The position numbers and the translations under genes are program-made. 64,000 nt of DNA from Bacteroidota bacterium (GTDB lineage: Bacteria > Bacteroidota > Ignavibacteria > Ignavibacteriales > Melioribacteraceae), in NCBI GenBank assembly GCA_023381535.1, contig JAMCSN010000226.1:124001-188000 (forward strand), read 5' to 3'. This document shows, piece by piece, positions 1 to 9,289 of this stretch. The notes beneath the pieces were generated by a model. It saw nothing but the letters and a program-made list of their open reading frames with translations. It did not search any database and had not been told where the DNA came from. Each line of letters starts with the position of its first letter. Position 1 is the first letter of the stretch.

Positions 1-945
1 TGATTTTCCTACACCGCCTTGAACGGTGATTTTCACGCCGAGTTTCCGTTCATCAATTGAAATTTCTTTTTTGTGAAGCGCTTGAAGATAAATTTCTTTC
101 AACGATTGCAGCAATTCTTCTTTTCTGTTTTTGAATTCTTCCAGTATCGGGCCCAACAATAAACCATCTGTTGCAAATGCGTGCCCGCCGCAATTTAATC
201 CGGATTCGATTCTGTACTCTGAAACCCACAATCCTTTTTTCGCTAAAAATTTTCCTTGAATAAGCGCCGAACGGAAATCGCTTACCTTGATTACAATTTT
301 CTTCTTAAAGTTTCCGCATTCGTCCGGAAAGAAATCTTTGAACGTTTCGATGTAACTGTACAAACGCGGATTCATGCCGGCAGAAAAAATAATCGAGCTT
401 TCGAGTTCGCTAAGAGCAAACCCGCGCAGAGCGGCAAGAGCGTCATTAAATTCCGGCGGAAGCAAATTTCCGTTTGAATCGTAATTAGCTTTATCAACTT
501 TCGTCATAATGTTTACATCAACGGCACCCGGCTTCATCTGATCTCTCAGTCGGTCTTGCAAACTCTTCACAACATCGGGATCGTCTGCTTTCAGCATCTC
601 ATCGTATTCCAACTTTAAGGGGGAACTCTCCGGAAGCATTTCAAAATATTTATTTATTTCGCCGCCGGTTTCAAATGGAGAATTTTTCAACTTCTCAAAT
701 CGTTCTTTCACAATTTGATTGATCATGTTCAGATAAGCTGTGGTTCTGCGCGCACGTGAATCGTGTTCATCCGCTGCAATTGGGATATAAACCTGACCGG
801 ATTTTTCAAGATAATGCTTGCGCAAATGTTCCAACAAAATATCATCCACGATAGACATAACGGATGAAATTCCATACTTGGCAACTTTTACCGGCGCATC
901 AACAGAAAAGCCGAGTCCTAAAACGGGTATATGAAACTTATGCAT
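1..945 (-). CDS. Conserved protein of unknown function, cut by the left edge
   Basis: The minus strand is open from an ATG at 945 to the window edge, giving 315 codons with no stop, so the C-terminus is missing. Features seen include GLGFSVDAPVKVA near the N-terminus, SGLNCGGHAFATDG in the middle and VQGGVGKS at the edge. The family resembles large conserved Bacteroidota/Ignavibacteria proteins that I cannot assign to a reaction. The GG-rich end is reminiscent of a phosphate-binding turn in FMN-binding TIM barrels, but this is a weak inference. No signal peptide is visible, so it is probably cytoplasmic. The ribosome binding site before the ATG is poor. The reality of the gene is secure from codon use and length; its function is not. 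Confidence 0.75.
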   Translation of the reverse strand, partial: MHKFHIPVLGLGFSVDAPVKVAKYGISSVMSIVDDILLEHLRKHYLEKSGQVYIPIAADEHDSRARRTTAYLNMINQIVKERFEKLKNSPFETGGEINKYFEMLPESSPLKLEYDEMLKADDPDVVKSLQDRLRDQMKPGAVDVNIMTKVDKANYDSNGNLLPPEFNDALAALRGFALSELESSIIFSAGMNPRLYSYIETFKDFFPDECGNFKKKIVIKVSDFRSALIQGKFLAKKGLWVSEYRIESGLNCGGHAFATDGLLLGPILEEFKNRKEELLQSLKEIYLQALHKKEISIDERKLGVKITVQGGVGKS

Positions 946-1228
946 GTTGGGTTTTACCGTTTCGTTTTTCAAATATTTTAAAAGTCAGATCGGTTCAAAT
1001 GATATTGGAATAATTTTTTCTAGAAGAGTTGCCGCAGATAACGTAGATTTATTTCTATTGAAGCAAACAAAATCAAATTGAAATATTCTAATTACAGCAA
1101 CGTAAGATGAACCGCTTCCTTGGGTGGTGAACTTACAAAAATTACTCGGCGTATATCTATTCGGATCAGGCGGGCTGTGCTGGTTTTACATTTATTTTAC
1201 AATTCTTTTCCTGTTGGAGTAATGAAAT
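946..1228. other. Intergenic stretch, no gene seen
   Basis: This lies between the start of the left-edge gene and the MaoC-type remnant. It contains only short open frames without recognisable protein features. The promoter of the left-edge gene should be here, but no clear -35/-10 pair was found. Confidence 0.5.
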
Positions 1229-1393
1229 TTAATGTTGCGAAGACAATTCCAAGTTCGCTCTTAGAATCCCGGATGCATTCCCCGTTAAAACAGTTTTGCC
1301 GAACTGATTAGTGCAAACCCATTCCGATGAAACTTTCGTAACATTATTCTCATTGCTGAATTCGGTTAGTTTCACTTCGCATTTTATCGACTT
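1229..1393 (-). pseudogene. Remnant of a MaoC-like (R)-enoyl-CoA hydratase, C-terminal part only
   Basis: On the minus strand a frame runs from just after a TGA at 1394-1396 to a TAA at 1229-1231. It reads like the last strands of a hot-dog-fold MaoC/PhaJ hydratase: VKLTEF, then an alternating strand, VCTNQFGKTVLTG and a short tail. The usual family contains TVCTNQ-G-VVLEGEA at this place. The N-terminal half, including the Asp-His catalytic region, is absent upstream because the YciI gene lies there, and no good start codon is present (a GTG at 1375 is possible). It is therefore read as a decayed fragment. The identification rests on motif recognition only. Confidence 0.5.
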
Positions 1394-1432
1394 TCATCGC
1401 TCATATCTTTATGCTCGTTAAACTAATTTGAT

Positions 1433-1735
1433 TCACTTTTTTGCGTCGTGCTGGGCTACCATTGCGCGGTGAACGTTTAACTTCTGCCAAACATTGCATA
1501 GAATGTACGGCTCGATTTTGAGCCATTGCTCTTCAAGCTCGGCACGCGACGGATAATCACAAACTATCATCGAGCCGATCATTTTCCCGTCATCGTTAAG
1601 AATCGCCGACGCATAGAGCCACTTGCCTTCGTCAAACATTTTTTGTGCGAACTTCAAATGTTTTTCGCGTACTGCCATTCTTCTTTCCAGCGCTTTATCG
1701 TCGGTGCCGTCGTAAGCTATCACAATAAATTGCAT
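1433..1735 (-). CDS. YciI family protein
   Basis: A 100-residue protein that starts MQFIVIAYDGTD and carries the YCII-type ferredoxin-like fold: an N-terminal strand, the helix with RREKHLKF-like residues, the GKWLYASAILNDDGKMIGS hairpin with DDG, and a late CNVWQKLNVHRA strand. YciI proteins are small cytoplasmic dimers with a conserved His/Asp pair; some act as dehydrochlorinase-like or muconolactone-isomerase-like enzymes, but most have no known substrate. It is the last gene of a minus-strand group that begins with carbonic anhydrase at 3188, 76 bases after the cupin gene. The length is normal for the family. Confidence 0.85.
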   Translation of the reverse strand: MQFIVIAYDGTDDKALERRMAVREKHLKFAQKMFDEGKWLYASAILNDDGKMIGSMIVCDYPSRAELEEQWLKIEPYILCNVWQKLNVHRAMVAQHDAKK

Positions 1736-1811
1736 TTTAACTCCCGTAAAAAAGTTTACGTATGTTCCAAGCGACAGGTAAATCTCCGCTATAAATCTGT
1801 CATCTGCAATT

Positions 1812-2165
1812 TTATTTAAGCATTTCCATTATGTCTTCTTTGTTCGGCACAACGCACAGAAACTCGAACGGTTCATTGCCAACTGTTTGATAGCTGTGCG
1901 GAGTTTTTGCCGGAATGAAAACGACATCATCTTTTTTCACTTCAAAAGTTTTATCGTCGATTACAACGATTGCTTGGCCGCCAAGGACAAGCTGTTCGTG
2001 TTCGACCGTATTTGTGTGCATCGGCATCGAGCCGCCCGGCTCAATCGTAAATTTACGCATTGCAAAGTTTGGTCCCTCGTTGGGTCCAATCAAAACTTGC
2101 CGCGTGGTTTTTGTAGCAGCTTTTACTTCTTCTTTTTTAACTTCATCAAGTTTTTTAACGCTCAT
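1812..2165 (-). CDS. Cupin domain protein
   Basis: A 117-residue single-domain cupin. After a Lys/Glu-rich start, the first cupin motif appears as MPMHTNTVEHEQLVLGG (His, His-Glu ligands), and the second as DVVFIPAKTPHSYQTVGNEPFEF with the late His ligand. These residues form the usual metal site of the beta barrel. The substrate is unknown. The ATG at 2165 follows a GGAAATTT-type leader and lies 21 bases downstream of the previous cupin gene, so the two are probably cotranscribed and translated together. No signal peptide is visible, so it is cytoplasmic. Confidence 0.85.
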   Translation of the reverse strand: MSVKKLDEVKKEEVKAATKTTRQVLIGPNEGPNFAMRKFTIEPGGSMPMHTNTVEHEQLVLGGQAIVVIDDKTFEVKKDDVVFIPAKTPHSYQTVGNEPFEFLCVVPNKEDIMEMLK

Positions 2166-2186
2166 AGAAATTTCCTTTCAAAAAAA

Positions 2187-2516
2187 TTAATCTATTATAA
2201 AAAGTTTTGCGCCGGTTTTAGTGTGTGATCGATGCGGGGCTAAATCATCCGCCACTTGGTAACTCATTCCCGGTAACAATAATGATTTTGTTCCGTCGGC
2301 AAGTTCTGTGTGAAGCTCTCCTTCAAGACATAAAATGATATGTCCTTTCGAGCACCAGTGATCGGCAACATAACCGGGCGTGTACTCAACCATCCTAACT
2401 CGAATTTCTCCGAACATTTTTGTTCTCCAGAATGCAGAGCCCGTTTCACCTTTGTGTTCTTCGGCTTCGACGCTTGACCAATCGATTGTACTGAATGGTA
2501 TACCGGTCATTTTCAT
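2187..2516 (-). CDS. DHCW-motif cupin fold protein
   Basis: A 109-residue protein with the signature of a small cupin family known by the DHCW label: IDWSSVEAEEHKGETG near the start, then VRMVEYTPGYVADHWCSKGHI, where ADHWC-KGH provides the likely metal ligands, and a closing strand LAPHRSHTKTGAKLF. The biochemical role of the family is not established. It sits 15 bases downstream of the carbonic anhydrase gene and 21 bases upstream of another cupin. No export signal is seen. The length is full for the family. Confidence 0.85.
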   Translation of the reverse strand: MKMTGIPFSTIDWSSVEAEEHKGETGSAFWRTKMFGEIRVRMVEYTPGYVADHWCSKGHIILCLEGELHTELADGTKSLLLPGMSYQVADDLAPHRSHTKTGAKLFIID

Positions 2517-2531
2517 TTTTAACTCTCGCTA

Positions 2532-3188
2532 TTATTTTAAAAACGTAACCAACCCATCATCTAAATCGTACCGCGCTCCGACAACATCAACTTTTTTCTC
2601 GTGAACAAATTCTTCAATAATCGGCTCTGATGATTTAAGTTGAGCAACAACATTTTGCACATTGATACGCACTGCATTCTCAACAATATCGCCGGATAAA
2701 CTTTTAGCTTTTTCTACCGCGGGTTGAATTGCTTCAACCAAATATCTTAAATGACCGGGCGCTTCTCCGCCTTTAACCGCCGCACTCACGGCGCCGCATC
2801 TTTCGTGTCCGAGAACCATAATAAGTTTTACGTTCAAATGTTCGACTGCGTATTCGATGCTTCCGATCGATGCGTCATCCAAAACGTTTCCCGCAACGCG
2901 AATTACAAACAGATCGCCGATGCCCTGATCAAAAATTACTTCCGGCGGAACTCTGGAATCCGAACAGCTCAGTACAATCGCAAACGGATGCTGCTCGTTT
3001 TTTAACTCCGTTCTTCTCGCCGATGTTTGATCGGGATGAATCATCTTTGAGGATGCGTAGCGTTTATTTCCATCGACTAATTTTTTTATCAGCGAGCCAA
3101 ACTCGGATTGAGTTTGCGCTTGGAATTTCGCTCCGGCAAAAAACAATGAGCCTACCACAATTAAAAGAAAATATCTATTTGATTTCAT
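2532..3188 (-). CDS. Beta-class carbonic anhydrase, exported
   Basis: Interconverts CO2 and bicarbonate. The 218-residue protein has the beta-class zinc motifs: Cys75-Ser-Asp77-Ser-Arg79 (CSDSRVPPE) and His128-Glu-Arg-Cys131 (GHERCGAV), so Cys75, His128 and Cys131 bind zinc and the Asp77/Arg79 dyad is present. Residues 1-25 form a signal peptide (LLIVVGSLFFAGAKFQAQ), which places the enzyme in the periplasm. The ATG at 3188 is preceded by GAAAGGTAC. It is the first gene of a four-gene minus-strand group with two cupins and a YciI protein. Periplasmic beta-class enzymes commonly act in CO2/bicarbonate supply or pH balance. Confidence 0.93.
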   Translation of the reverse strand: MKSNRYFLLIVVGSLFFAGAKFQAQTQSEFGSLIKKLVDGNKRYASSKMIHPDQTSARRTELKNEQHPFAIVLSCSDSRVPPEVIFDQGIGDLFVIRVAGNVLDDASIGSIEYAVEHLNVKLIMVLGHERCGAVSAAVKGGEAPGHLRYLVEAIQPAVEKAKSLSGDIVENAVRINVQNVVAQLKSSEPIIEEFVHEKKVDVVGARYDLDDGLVTFLK

Positions 3189-3323
3189 AATGTACCTTTC
3201 ATTATGTGTTATAAAACGTAGTCGTTAAAATAAGAACTAAGCAAGAAATGAAAACATATGAATTAAAATACGAGAATTGTAAATACAATTCGTGAAGAAG
3301 TTCTCTGTCCCCTTTTTCGCGAC

Positions 3324-4679
3324 TTATTTTAGTTCTAAATCTGTGAGCCGGGCGGGAATTGAAATAATCCTTAGTTGTTTATCCACCAAGAACATTGTTG
3401 GCGTAGCATAAACAAAATAATCATTCACAGCTTTCCCATCCCAGCCTTTAAGATCAGATACATTGATGAATGAATCACAATTGTTTTTAGCAAAAACAAT
3501 CCAATCTTCCTTTTTAGTATCAAGTGATATCGCGAATATTTCGAATTTATCGTTAGCTTGTTTCTTTTTTAACTCATTCAGTTTGGGAAGCAATTCTTGG
3601 CAATGTGGACACCAACTTGCATAGAACAAAATCAAAATCTTCTCAGAGTTGATTTTGTTCAGTTCGATTTGTTTTCCGTTGGTTTCTTGAAGTAAAATGT
3701 TTGGCACAACATTCCCGACCTTAAATCTTTTCGCTTGTTCAATTCTACGTTTTATCATTCCTTCCGTCTTTGTATCAAGACACAGGTCATCTTTTAGGAC
3801 ATAGTTTTTCAGAACGTAATCCAATGCTTCATCAAAGCTGAATTGTTTGAATCCTTCTATTAAATATTCTGCAATTTGTTGATAAACGAGTTGATTTACT
3901 CGAGCTTTATTTAAAATAGAATCTGCTGCACTCATAAACTCTTTTTCAACCAGTTCTTTAGGTAACTGTGGATTTCTAAAGTAGGTGAGATATTCAATCG
4001 TTTTGTTTGTAAAAACATCCGAGTTAATCAACGAGGCATCATTAAAATTTACATTATTAAGAGCATTAGATTTCAAGTACGCGAGTTGTTTATCTAACGG
4101 AATAGATAAATCAAGAATCGGCAATTGTGAAGATCTAACATATTTTGCTATAAAAGAGTTCGGTTTGTTTTGTGAGGTAACATTTACAAATTCAACATAT
4201 TCATTTTGTAGTTCATTAAGACGGACTTGGGTTTCTGTACAAAATTTATCATCCTTGGGGTAATTCGCCAGAATAAACCGAAGCAATTCTGTCTTTGTTT
4301 TATATGTTTTATTCAGTTTGAGAAAATTATAAAATAATTTATTGCTTTCAGATTTAACAATCTTAAGACTGTCTATCACGCTGTTAGCGGTTGTCATGAT
4401 TGAAACGTCTTCGTTATCATAGACAAAATTCAACCATTTGCTTTTATCAAACGAAAGGCGGTAAATGCCTTTTGCTAAGTTGCGGTTAGGAAAAAAATAT
4501 TTTCCATTATTCCAAGATGCCGAGTCTACTAAACTGGTTTTTTCTCCGCTTAAGCTTAAGAGAAATACTTTTCCTATAAACCTATTTATTTTTAACTCAA
4601 TTGATTGAGCTGTAATGGAGTTCTGTAAGATTAAAAATATTATCAGTATTAATTCTATATATGAGAATTTTCTTTTCAT
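3324..4679 (-). CDS. TlpA-like thioredoxin family protein, exported
   Basis: A 451-residue protein with an N-terminal signal (residues 1-24, hydrophobic, ending ITAQ), a long helical N-terminal region of about 300 residues that resembles the DUF4369/TlpA-associated architecture of Bacteroidota, and a C-terminal thioredoxin domain. The redox motif is ASWCPHC at about 356-360 and the cis-proline is in YATPTMF. Such proteins work in the periplasm as thiol-disulfide reductases, for example in cytochrome c maturation. The exact partner is unknown. The ATG lies one base downstream of the stop of the FISUMP lipoprotein gene, so the two form an operon. Confidence 0.88.
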   Translation of the reverse strand: MKRKFSYIELILIIFLILQNSITAQSIELKINRFIGKVFLLSLSGEKTSLVDSASWNNGKYFFPNRNLAKGIYRLSFDKSKWLNFVYDNEDVSIMTTANSVIDSLKIVKSESNKLFYNFLKLNKTYKTKTELLRFILANYPKDDKFCTETQVRLNELQNEYVEFVNVTSQNKPNSFIAKYVRSSQLPILDLSIPLDKQLAYLKSNALNNVNFNDASLINSDVFTNKTIEYLTYFRNPQLPKELVEKEFMSAADSILNKARVNQLVYQQIAEYLIEGFKQFSFDEALDYVLKNYVLKDDLCLDTKTEGMIKRRIEQAKRFKVGNVVPNILLQETNGKQIELNKINSEKILILFYASWCPHCQELLPKLNELKKKQANDKFEIFAISLDTKKEDWIVFAKNNCDSFINVSDLKGWDGKAVNDYFVYATPTMFLVDKQLRIISIPARLTDLELK

Positions 4680-4680
4680 A

Positions 4681-6231
4681 TTAATCTTTTATACAGCGAA
4701 CGAATGTAGCATATTGTGCTAAACCAAGAAAATCCAAATGTGTAATTTTCACCGTATTATCGTCATAGCTAAAAAAGAAGTAATCTATATTGGGTTTTCC
4801 TTCAACATCGCTAAAATAGTTCGAACTCCAAAGCCCATTAATGGCGTAATATAAACCAGCACCATATACATACATGGCTGAAAAACCACTTGTGTTTGTT
4901 CCCGTCCCCTTTCCTGAACCTTGTCCCATTTCTTTTAAAGCGTTGCCATCATAATTTACAGAAGAAAACAATGTTCTAAATTCATCAGATGATGGAACAT
5001 GCCAACCATTTGGACAAATACCCTGTACTTTTCCGCTTGGGGGATATTTATAATTAAATACTTCTCCCCATCTATATATTGCACCATACTTTTCGCAATT
5101 ATCCTCTATATCTCCAATACATCTTTTTTCTATAACTCCGTTATCTGATCCGAATCCATTAACTTTTGTTCCAACATCCAAATTTTCTTTTAACCAGCAT
5201 TGGGTTCCTATTGCAACCGTATTATATGTTCTCCCCTCATATAATATTTGTGTTACTCCCTTACATGCACTGCTATCCACATTTTCATTTTCAATCGTCT
5301 TAAAGCTAAAAACACCTGAAGTGAGTCTCGATCCATAAACGTTAGTTCCTGTTACTCTCCAATAATATGTCGTGTTTCTTTGCAAGCCGGTAACTTGCTC
5401 AATTTTATTTGTCAATCCGATTTTATTATAAACAAGGTTTGGAAAATTCTCATTTGTTGATATTTCCAATGTATATGTGTTTGTAGGATCACCTGTCGAC
5501 CAATTTAAGATTGGATCAGTACTTATGTTTATAGATTCATTTGGTGGTGAAATGAGTGATGGCGCGGATATAGTTGTAAAGTGAAATATTTCCGACCATC
5601 CTAATCTTCCTAAATCTGTTATATATCTTACATGCCAATAATATGTTGTAGAAGCACTGAGTCCGTTAATCTTTTTGATAGTATCTTGTATTCCGCTTTC
5701 GCCATAGATTATATTATTAAATTGGTTATCTGTGGCTATTTGTAATTGGTAATTTTCTGTTACCCCCCTTTTCCATATAAGTGTGGGGGATATATCTATG
5801 TTTAATGACCAATTAAGCGGGAAAACCAAAAAAGGCATTATCGTTTTGTCCAATATAACAATTGGGTTTTTAGCAATTAAGGTATTACGCGCATCTGATA
5901 CCGAAACTTTAATAGTATCTCTTCCAACAGAATTTGATACAAACTCTATTTTATTTTCAACCTTATTTTGAAAAGTCCCCCTGGCAGCACTCCAAACAAA
6001 TTTCAATACACCACCACTATCATTCTCTACGTTACAAGTTAGATATGCTCTTGTGAGATATTGAAGTGTATCGCCTTGATTAGTTGTAATGCTTTTAATA
6101 CTAAAATTCGGTGGGTGATTTACATTATTGGTTGATTCCGTGGGCGCTTCTTTTTTACTACAACTAACCGATATTAAGAAAATTACAATTAGAAATGAAG
6201 GGCTAAAAAAATATTTTGAGTTTCCCCGCAT
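4681..6231 (-). CDS. FISUMP domain lipoprotein with fibronectin-like repeats
   Basis: A secreted lipoprotein of 516 residues. The ATG at 6231 is chosen because it follows a GGGGAAAA leader and starts the signal peptide; an upstream TTG in frame at 6258 adds nine residues and is unlikely. The lipobox is LISVSC. An Ig/Fn3-like region follows, with two tandem copies of a module seen as STTYYWHVRYI and NTTYYWRVTGT, and then the C-terminal FISUMP (Fib_succ_major) domain: VAIGTQCWLKENLDVGTKV, CPNGWHVPSSDE, and a final FVRCIKD. These domains occur on the outer surface of Bacteroidota/Fibrobacter-type cells; binding to polymers is suspected but not known. It is followed after one base by the thioredoxin-like gene. 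Confidence 0.88.
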   Translation of the reverse strand: MRGNSKYFFSPSFLIVIFLISVSCSKKEAPTESTNNVNHPPNFSIKSITTNQGDTLQYLTRAYLTCNVENDSGGVLKFVWSAARGTFQNKVENKIEFVSNSVGRDTIKVSVSDARNTLIAKNPIVILDKTIMPFLVFPLNWSLNIDISPTLIWKRGVTENYQLQIATDNQFNNIIYGESGIQDTIKKINGLSASTTYYWHVRYITDLGRLGWSEIFHFTTISAPSLISPPNESINISTDPILNWSTGDPTNTYTLEISTNENFPNLVYNKIGLTNKIEQVTGLQRNTTYYWRVTGTNVYGSRLTSGVFSFKTIENENVDSSACKGVTQILYEGRTYNTVAIGTQCWLKENLDVGTKVNGFGSDNGVIEKRCIGDIEDNCEKYGAIYRWGEVFNYKYPPSGKVQGICPNGWHVPSSDEFRTLFSSVNYDGNALKEMGQGSGKGTGTNTSGFSAMYVYGAGLYYAINGLWSSNYFSDVEGKPNIDYFFFSYDDNTVKITHLDFLGLAQYATFVRCIKD

Positions 6232-6354
6232 ATTTTTCCCCAGAAAAATTTTGCACAAATTTAGTCAATAAAACCATACAAACACAAGTCAATCTTCAAA
6301 CTACAACTCGTAACCGTTACACCAGATCGCATGCAACCAATCACCACTAATTAT

Positions 6355-7116
6355 TTACACCTTTATTTTTACGGCAAACCACTCGTACAATCTGCCGGGA
6401 AGTAATCCGACAATTCGAGTTAACAAAACCATCGGCAGCGGAAACTGAATTACCCTTTTCTCTTTTTTTATTCCCGCTAAAATTATTGAAGCCGCCTTTT
6501 CCGGAGACATCAGCATCGGCATCTTAAATTTATTTTGATCGGTCATCGGCGTTTTTACAAATCCGGGCTTTACTGTAACGACTTTAATTCCGTGCGGTTT
6601 CAATTCTACTCGCAGTCCTTCGAGATAATTTGTAACTGCTGCTTTGCTTGCACAATAAAATCCGCTGCCGGAGTAGCCGCGGTTATCGGCAAGACTTGAA
6701 ACTCCAACGATCGTTCCGTTTTTCCTCTGCAGAAATTCCGGAAGAAGTTGTTCAATCCAGTAGATAATTCCGAGGACATTAACGCCGAAAGTGTTTTCGG
6801 CAAATTTAGAATTATAATTTTTCGGAGTTACGAGATAACCAACACCGGAATTCAATATCGCAACATCGACGCGCCCAAATTTTTGTTTGATTGATTCGTA
6901 TGCGGTTTTCACTTCTTCCTTTTTCGTAACGTCGCATTTAAGAATTAGCAAATAGTCATTCGTCATTTGTAATTCGTTCTTCAGGTCTTCCAACAGATCT
7001 GTCCGACGCGCAACGAGAACAAGTTTGCACTGTTCCTTCGCAAGTGCAACTGCTAATGCGCGTCCAATTCCGGATGACGCACCGGTGATAAGAATTATTT
7101 TGTTTAGAAGATCCAT
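6355..7116 (-). CDS. Short-chain dehydrogenase/reductase (SDR)
   Basis: A classical SDR of 253 residues that uses NAD(P). The glycine-rich cofactor motif TGASSGIG is at residues 11-18, the NSG motif stands in AILNSGVGYL, and the catalytic triad is seen as VSSL (Ser) and Tyr-Cys-Ala-Ser-Lys (YxxxK) near residue 154. The basic residue pair after beta-2 (ARRTD) suggests NADP preference. The substrate is unknown. The C-terminus ends with a hydrophobic stretch (VVLLTRIVGLLPGRLYEWFA) that may attach it to the membrane. It is transcribed divergently from the DUF3109 gene at 7249, with about 130 bases between the two starts. Confidence 0.92.
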   Translation of the reverse strand: MDLLNKIILITGASSGIGRALAVALAKEQCKLVLVARRTDLLEDLKNELQMTNDYLLILKCDVTKKEEVKTAYESIKQKFGRVDVAILNSGVGYLVTPKNYNSKFAENTFGVNVLGIIYWIEQLLPEFLQRKNGTIVGVSSLADNRGYSGSGFYCASKAAVTNYLEGLRVELKPHGIKVVTVKPGFVKTPMTDQNKFKMPMLMSPEKAASIILAGIKKEKRVIQFPLPMVLLTRIVGLLPGRLYEWFAVKIKV

Positions 7117-7248
7117 GGGCGGATTTTTTAATTACAATTTACATTTTATAAACCAATTCCACATTCTACACGTAATACAATAACTCCCGTCAACTTTTTT
7201 AGATAGCGCAAAATTTGTATCTTTTCGAAAAATTTTTGAACAGGATTC

Positions 7249-7815
7249 ATGAACCCGGAGTTTTATCAAATAGATAATGTGTTTGTAAATGCCGAGATCG
7301 TCGAGAAAAGATTCACTTGCGACCTTGCCAAATGCAAAGGTGCGTGCTGTACGATGGAAAGCGAGTTCGGCGCTCCGATCACCGAAGACGAGATCGAAAC
7401 AATCAATAAGAATCTACCGGTTATCTTAGAGTATTTGCCGAAAGAACACGTGAAGGAAATCGAAAAGAACGGTTTCTGGATTAGAAAATTCGATGAATTA
7501 ATGACTCGCAGTGTTAACAACAGAGCGTGCGTTTTCGTAACTTTCGACGGTGAAATTGCAAAGTGCGGGATCGAAAAAGCACATCGCGACGGAAAAATAG
7601 ATTTTATCAAACCGGTATCGTGCCATCTTTTTCCAATTCGTATTTCTAACTTTGGCGGACCGGTATTGCGGTTTGAAAAATATTTCGAATGCGAGCCTGC
7701 TCTCGAAAAAGGAAAAGGTACCCAGGTAAAGGTTATTGATTTTTGCAAAGATGCTCTCGAGCGTGAATACGGCAAAGAGTGGTTCATAAAAATTAAAAAG
7801 GAAGTCAATCATTAA
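7249..7815 (+). CDS. DUF3109 family cysteine-rich protein
   Basis: A 188-residue protein with a conserved cysteine set: FTCDLAKCKGACC near residues 24-34, CVFVTFDG and KCGIEKAHRDG, then PVSCHLFPI, FECEPAL and DFCKDAL. The pattern resembles the YkgJ-type Zn/Fe cysteine cluster, and DUF3109 is the family match; function is unknown. The start ATG at 7249 follows AACAGGATTC, a good ribosome binding site. The gene ends one base before the ATG of rpoN, so the two are coupled. This DUF3109-rpoN order recurs in relatives to my knowledge, but I could not check it here. Confidence 0.85.
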   Translation: MNPEFYQIDNVFVNAEIVEKRFTCDLAKCKGACCTMESEFGAPITEDEIETINKNLPVILEYLPKEHVKEIEKNGFWIRKFDELMTRSVNNRACVFVTFDGEIAKCGIEKAHRDGKIDFIKPVSCHLFPIRISNFGGPVLRFEKYFECEPALEKGKGTQVKVIDFCKDALEREYGKEWFIKIKKEVNH

Positions 7816-7816
7816 T

Positions 7817-9289
7817 ATGTTGTCTCTACAGCAAAAATTATCACTGCAGCAGAAACTTTCTCCGCAGCAAATTCAGTATCAAAAATTGCTTCAGCTTAAT
7901 ACGCTTGCTCTGGAACAACGCATTAAAACGGAACTTGAACTCAATCCCATTCTCGAAGAAACTCTTGACGAAGAATTTGAACTTACGCAGGAGGAGCCCG
8001 AGGATTCGGACAATGATGAAAAAACAATTGACGACGATGACGAGAAATACGACAGTAAAGACGATGAGTTTGATCTTGAAGATTTCATGAACGAAGCCGA
8101 ATCGGAACAGGAGTTCACCCGGCTCAACCGCAGCAAAGACGAAGAAAAAGTTCAGCCAATCGCTCCTCAAAAAAAATCTCTCCGTGAAAGTTTGCTCGAT
8201 CAGCTTCACATGCTCGATATCAGCGAGGACGAAAAAATTCTCGGCGAAAATATTATCGGCGGTTTGGATAAAGACGGGTATTTCAAAGCCGATCTTGAAA
8301 AGATTGTAAACGAATTAAGATTGTTCGATCATACTGAAGTTACAATTGAGCAAGCCGAAAACGTTCTTAAGCAAATTCAACTTCTGGAACCGATTGGAAT
8401 TGCATCGAGAAATTTGCATGAGTGTCTGCTGATTCAAATTAGAAACTCATCTTACGATCCTTACTATTCATACCTTGCCGAAAAAGTTCTTGCCGAACAT
8501 TGGGACGACTTTACAAATAAACGGTTCGATTCGATTCAGAAAGCGATGAACCTTTCGAAAGAAACTCTGCGGTCAACAATTGATCTGATTCAGAAATTAA
8601 ATCCCAGACCGGGCGAAGGCAATATCGATTCCGAAGAAATGAATCAGATTACTCCGGATTTTCTGATCGAAAAGGTTGAAGACAATTATATTGTTACACT
8701 TAACGACAGAAGCATGCCTTCGGTTACCATCAGCAAAACATATTTGGAATTGCTTGACACAAACAAGCGGAAGAGAAAAATTTCCGTCCGGGAAAAAGAA
8801 ACGCACAAATTCTTGAGAGAAAAATTTGAATCGGCAAAATGGTTTATCGCATCACTTCAGCAGAGGCGCAACACGCTTATAAAAATCATGCGTTCGATAT
8901 TAGAGAAACAATACGAATTTTTTGAAAACGGTCCCCGCTTTTTGAAACCGATGATTTACAAAGACATCGCCGATGAAATTGGGATGGATATTTCTACAAT
9001 CAGCCGCGTCGTTAACGGGAAATTTGTGCAGAGTCCGCAAGGCATTCACGAACTAAAATATTTTTTCAGCGAAGGGCTATCCACAGATTCCGGCAACGAA
9101 ATTTCCAACAAACACATCAAAGAGCTCATCAAAGAAATTTGCGACAACGAACCGAAATCAAATCCGTACAGCGACGATAGAATTGCCAGCATTTTGCAGG
9201 AGAAAGGAATTCACATAGCAAGACGGACAGTTGCAAAATACCGTGAGGCATTGATGATTCCAGTCGCCCGTCTTCGCAAAGAACTATGA
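7817..9289 (+). CDS. rpoN: RNA polymerase sigma-54 factor
   Basis: Directs RNA polymerase to -24/-12 promoters and depends on AAA+ activators. Region I is Gln/Leu-rich (SPQQIQYQKLLQLNTLALEQRI), followed by an acidic linker at roughly 50-110, the core-binding region (about 130-310) and the DNA-binding part with a helix-turn-helix (DEIGMDISTISRVVNGK) and the RpoN box ARRTVAKYRE near the C-terminus. The N-terminus carries a short internal duplication (LSLQQK twice). The 490 residues are normal for RpoN. It overlaps the next gene by ATGA. A matching activator (54515) and a candidate promoter (56082) are in this window. Confidence 0.97.
   Translation: MLSLQQKLSLQQKLSPQQIQYQKLLQLNTLALEQRIKTELELNPILEETLDEEFELTQEEPEDSDNDEKTIDDDDEKYDSKDDEFDLEDFMNEAESEQEFTRLNRSKDEEKVQPIAPQKKSLRESLLDQLHMLDISEDEKILGENIIGGLDKDGYFKADLEKIVNELRLFDHTEVTIEQAENVLKQIQLLEPIGIASRNLHECLLIQIRNSSYDPYYSYLAEKVLAEHWDDFTNKRFDSIQKAMNLSKETLRSTIDLIQKLNPRPGEGNIDSEEMNQITPDFLIEKVEDNYIVTLNDRSMPSVTISKTYLELLDTNKRKRKISVREKETHKFLREKFESAKWFIASLQQRRNTLIKIMRSILEKQYEFFENGPRFLKPMIYKDIADEIGMDISTISRVVNGKFVQSPQGIHELKYFFSEGLSTDSGNEISNKHIKELIKEICDNEPKSNPYSDDRIASILQEKGIHIARRTVAKYREALMIPVARLRKEL

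Noticed and set aside
1120..1311. A 63-codon plus-strand frame
   Set aside because: It overlaps the MaoC-type remnant on the other strand and its Arg-rich content has no family features.
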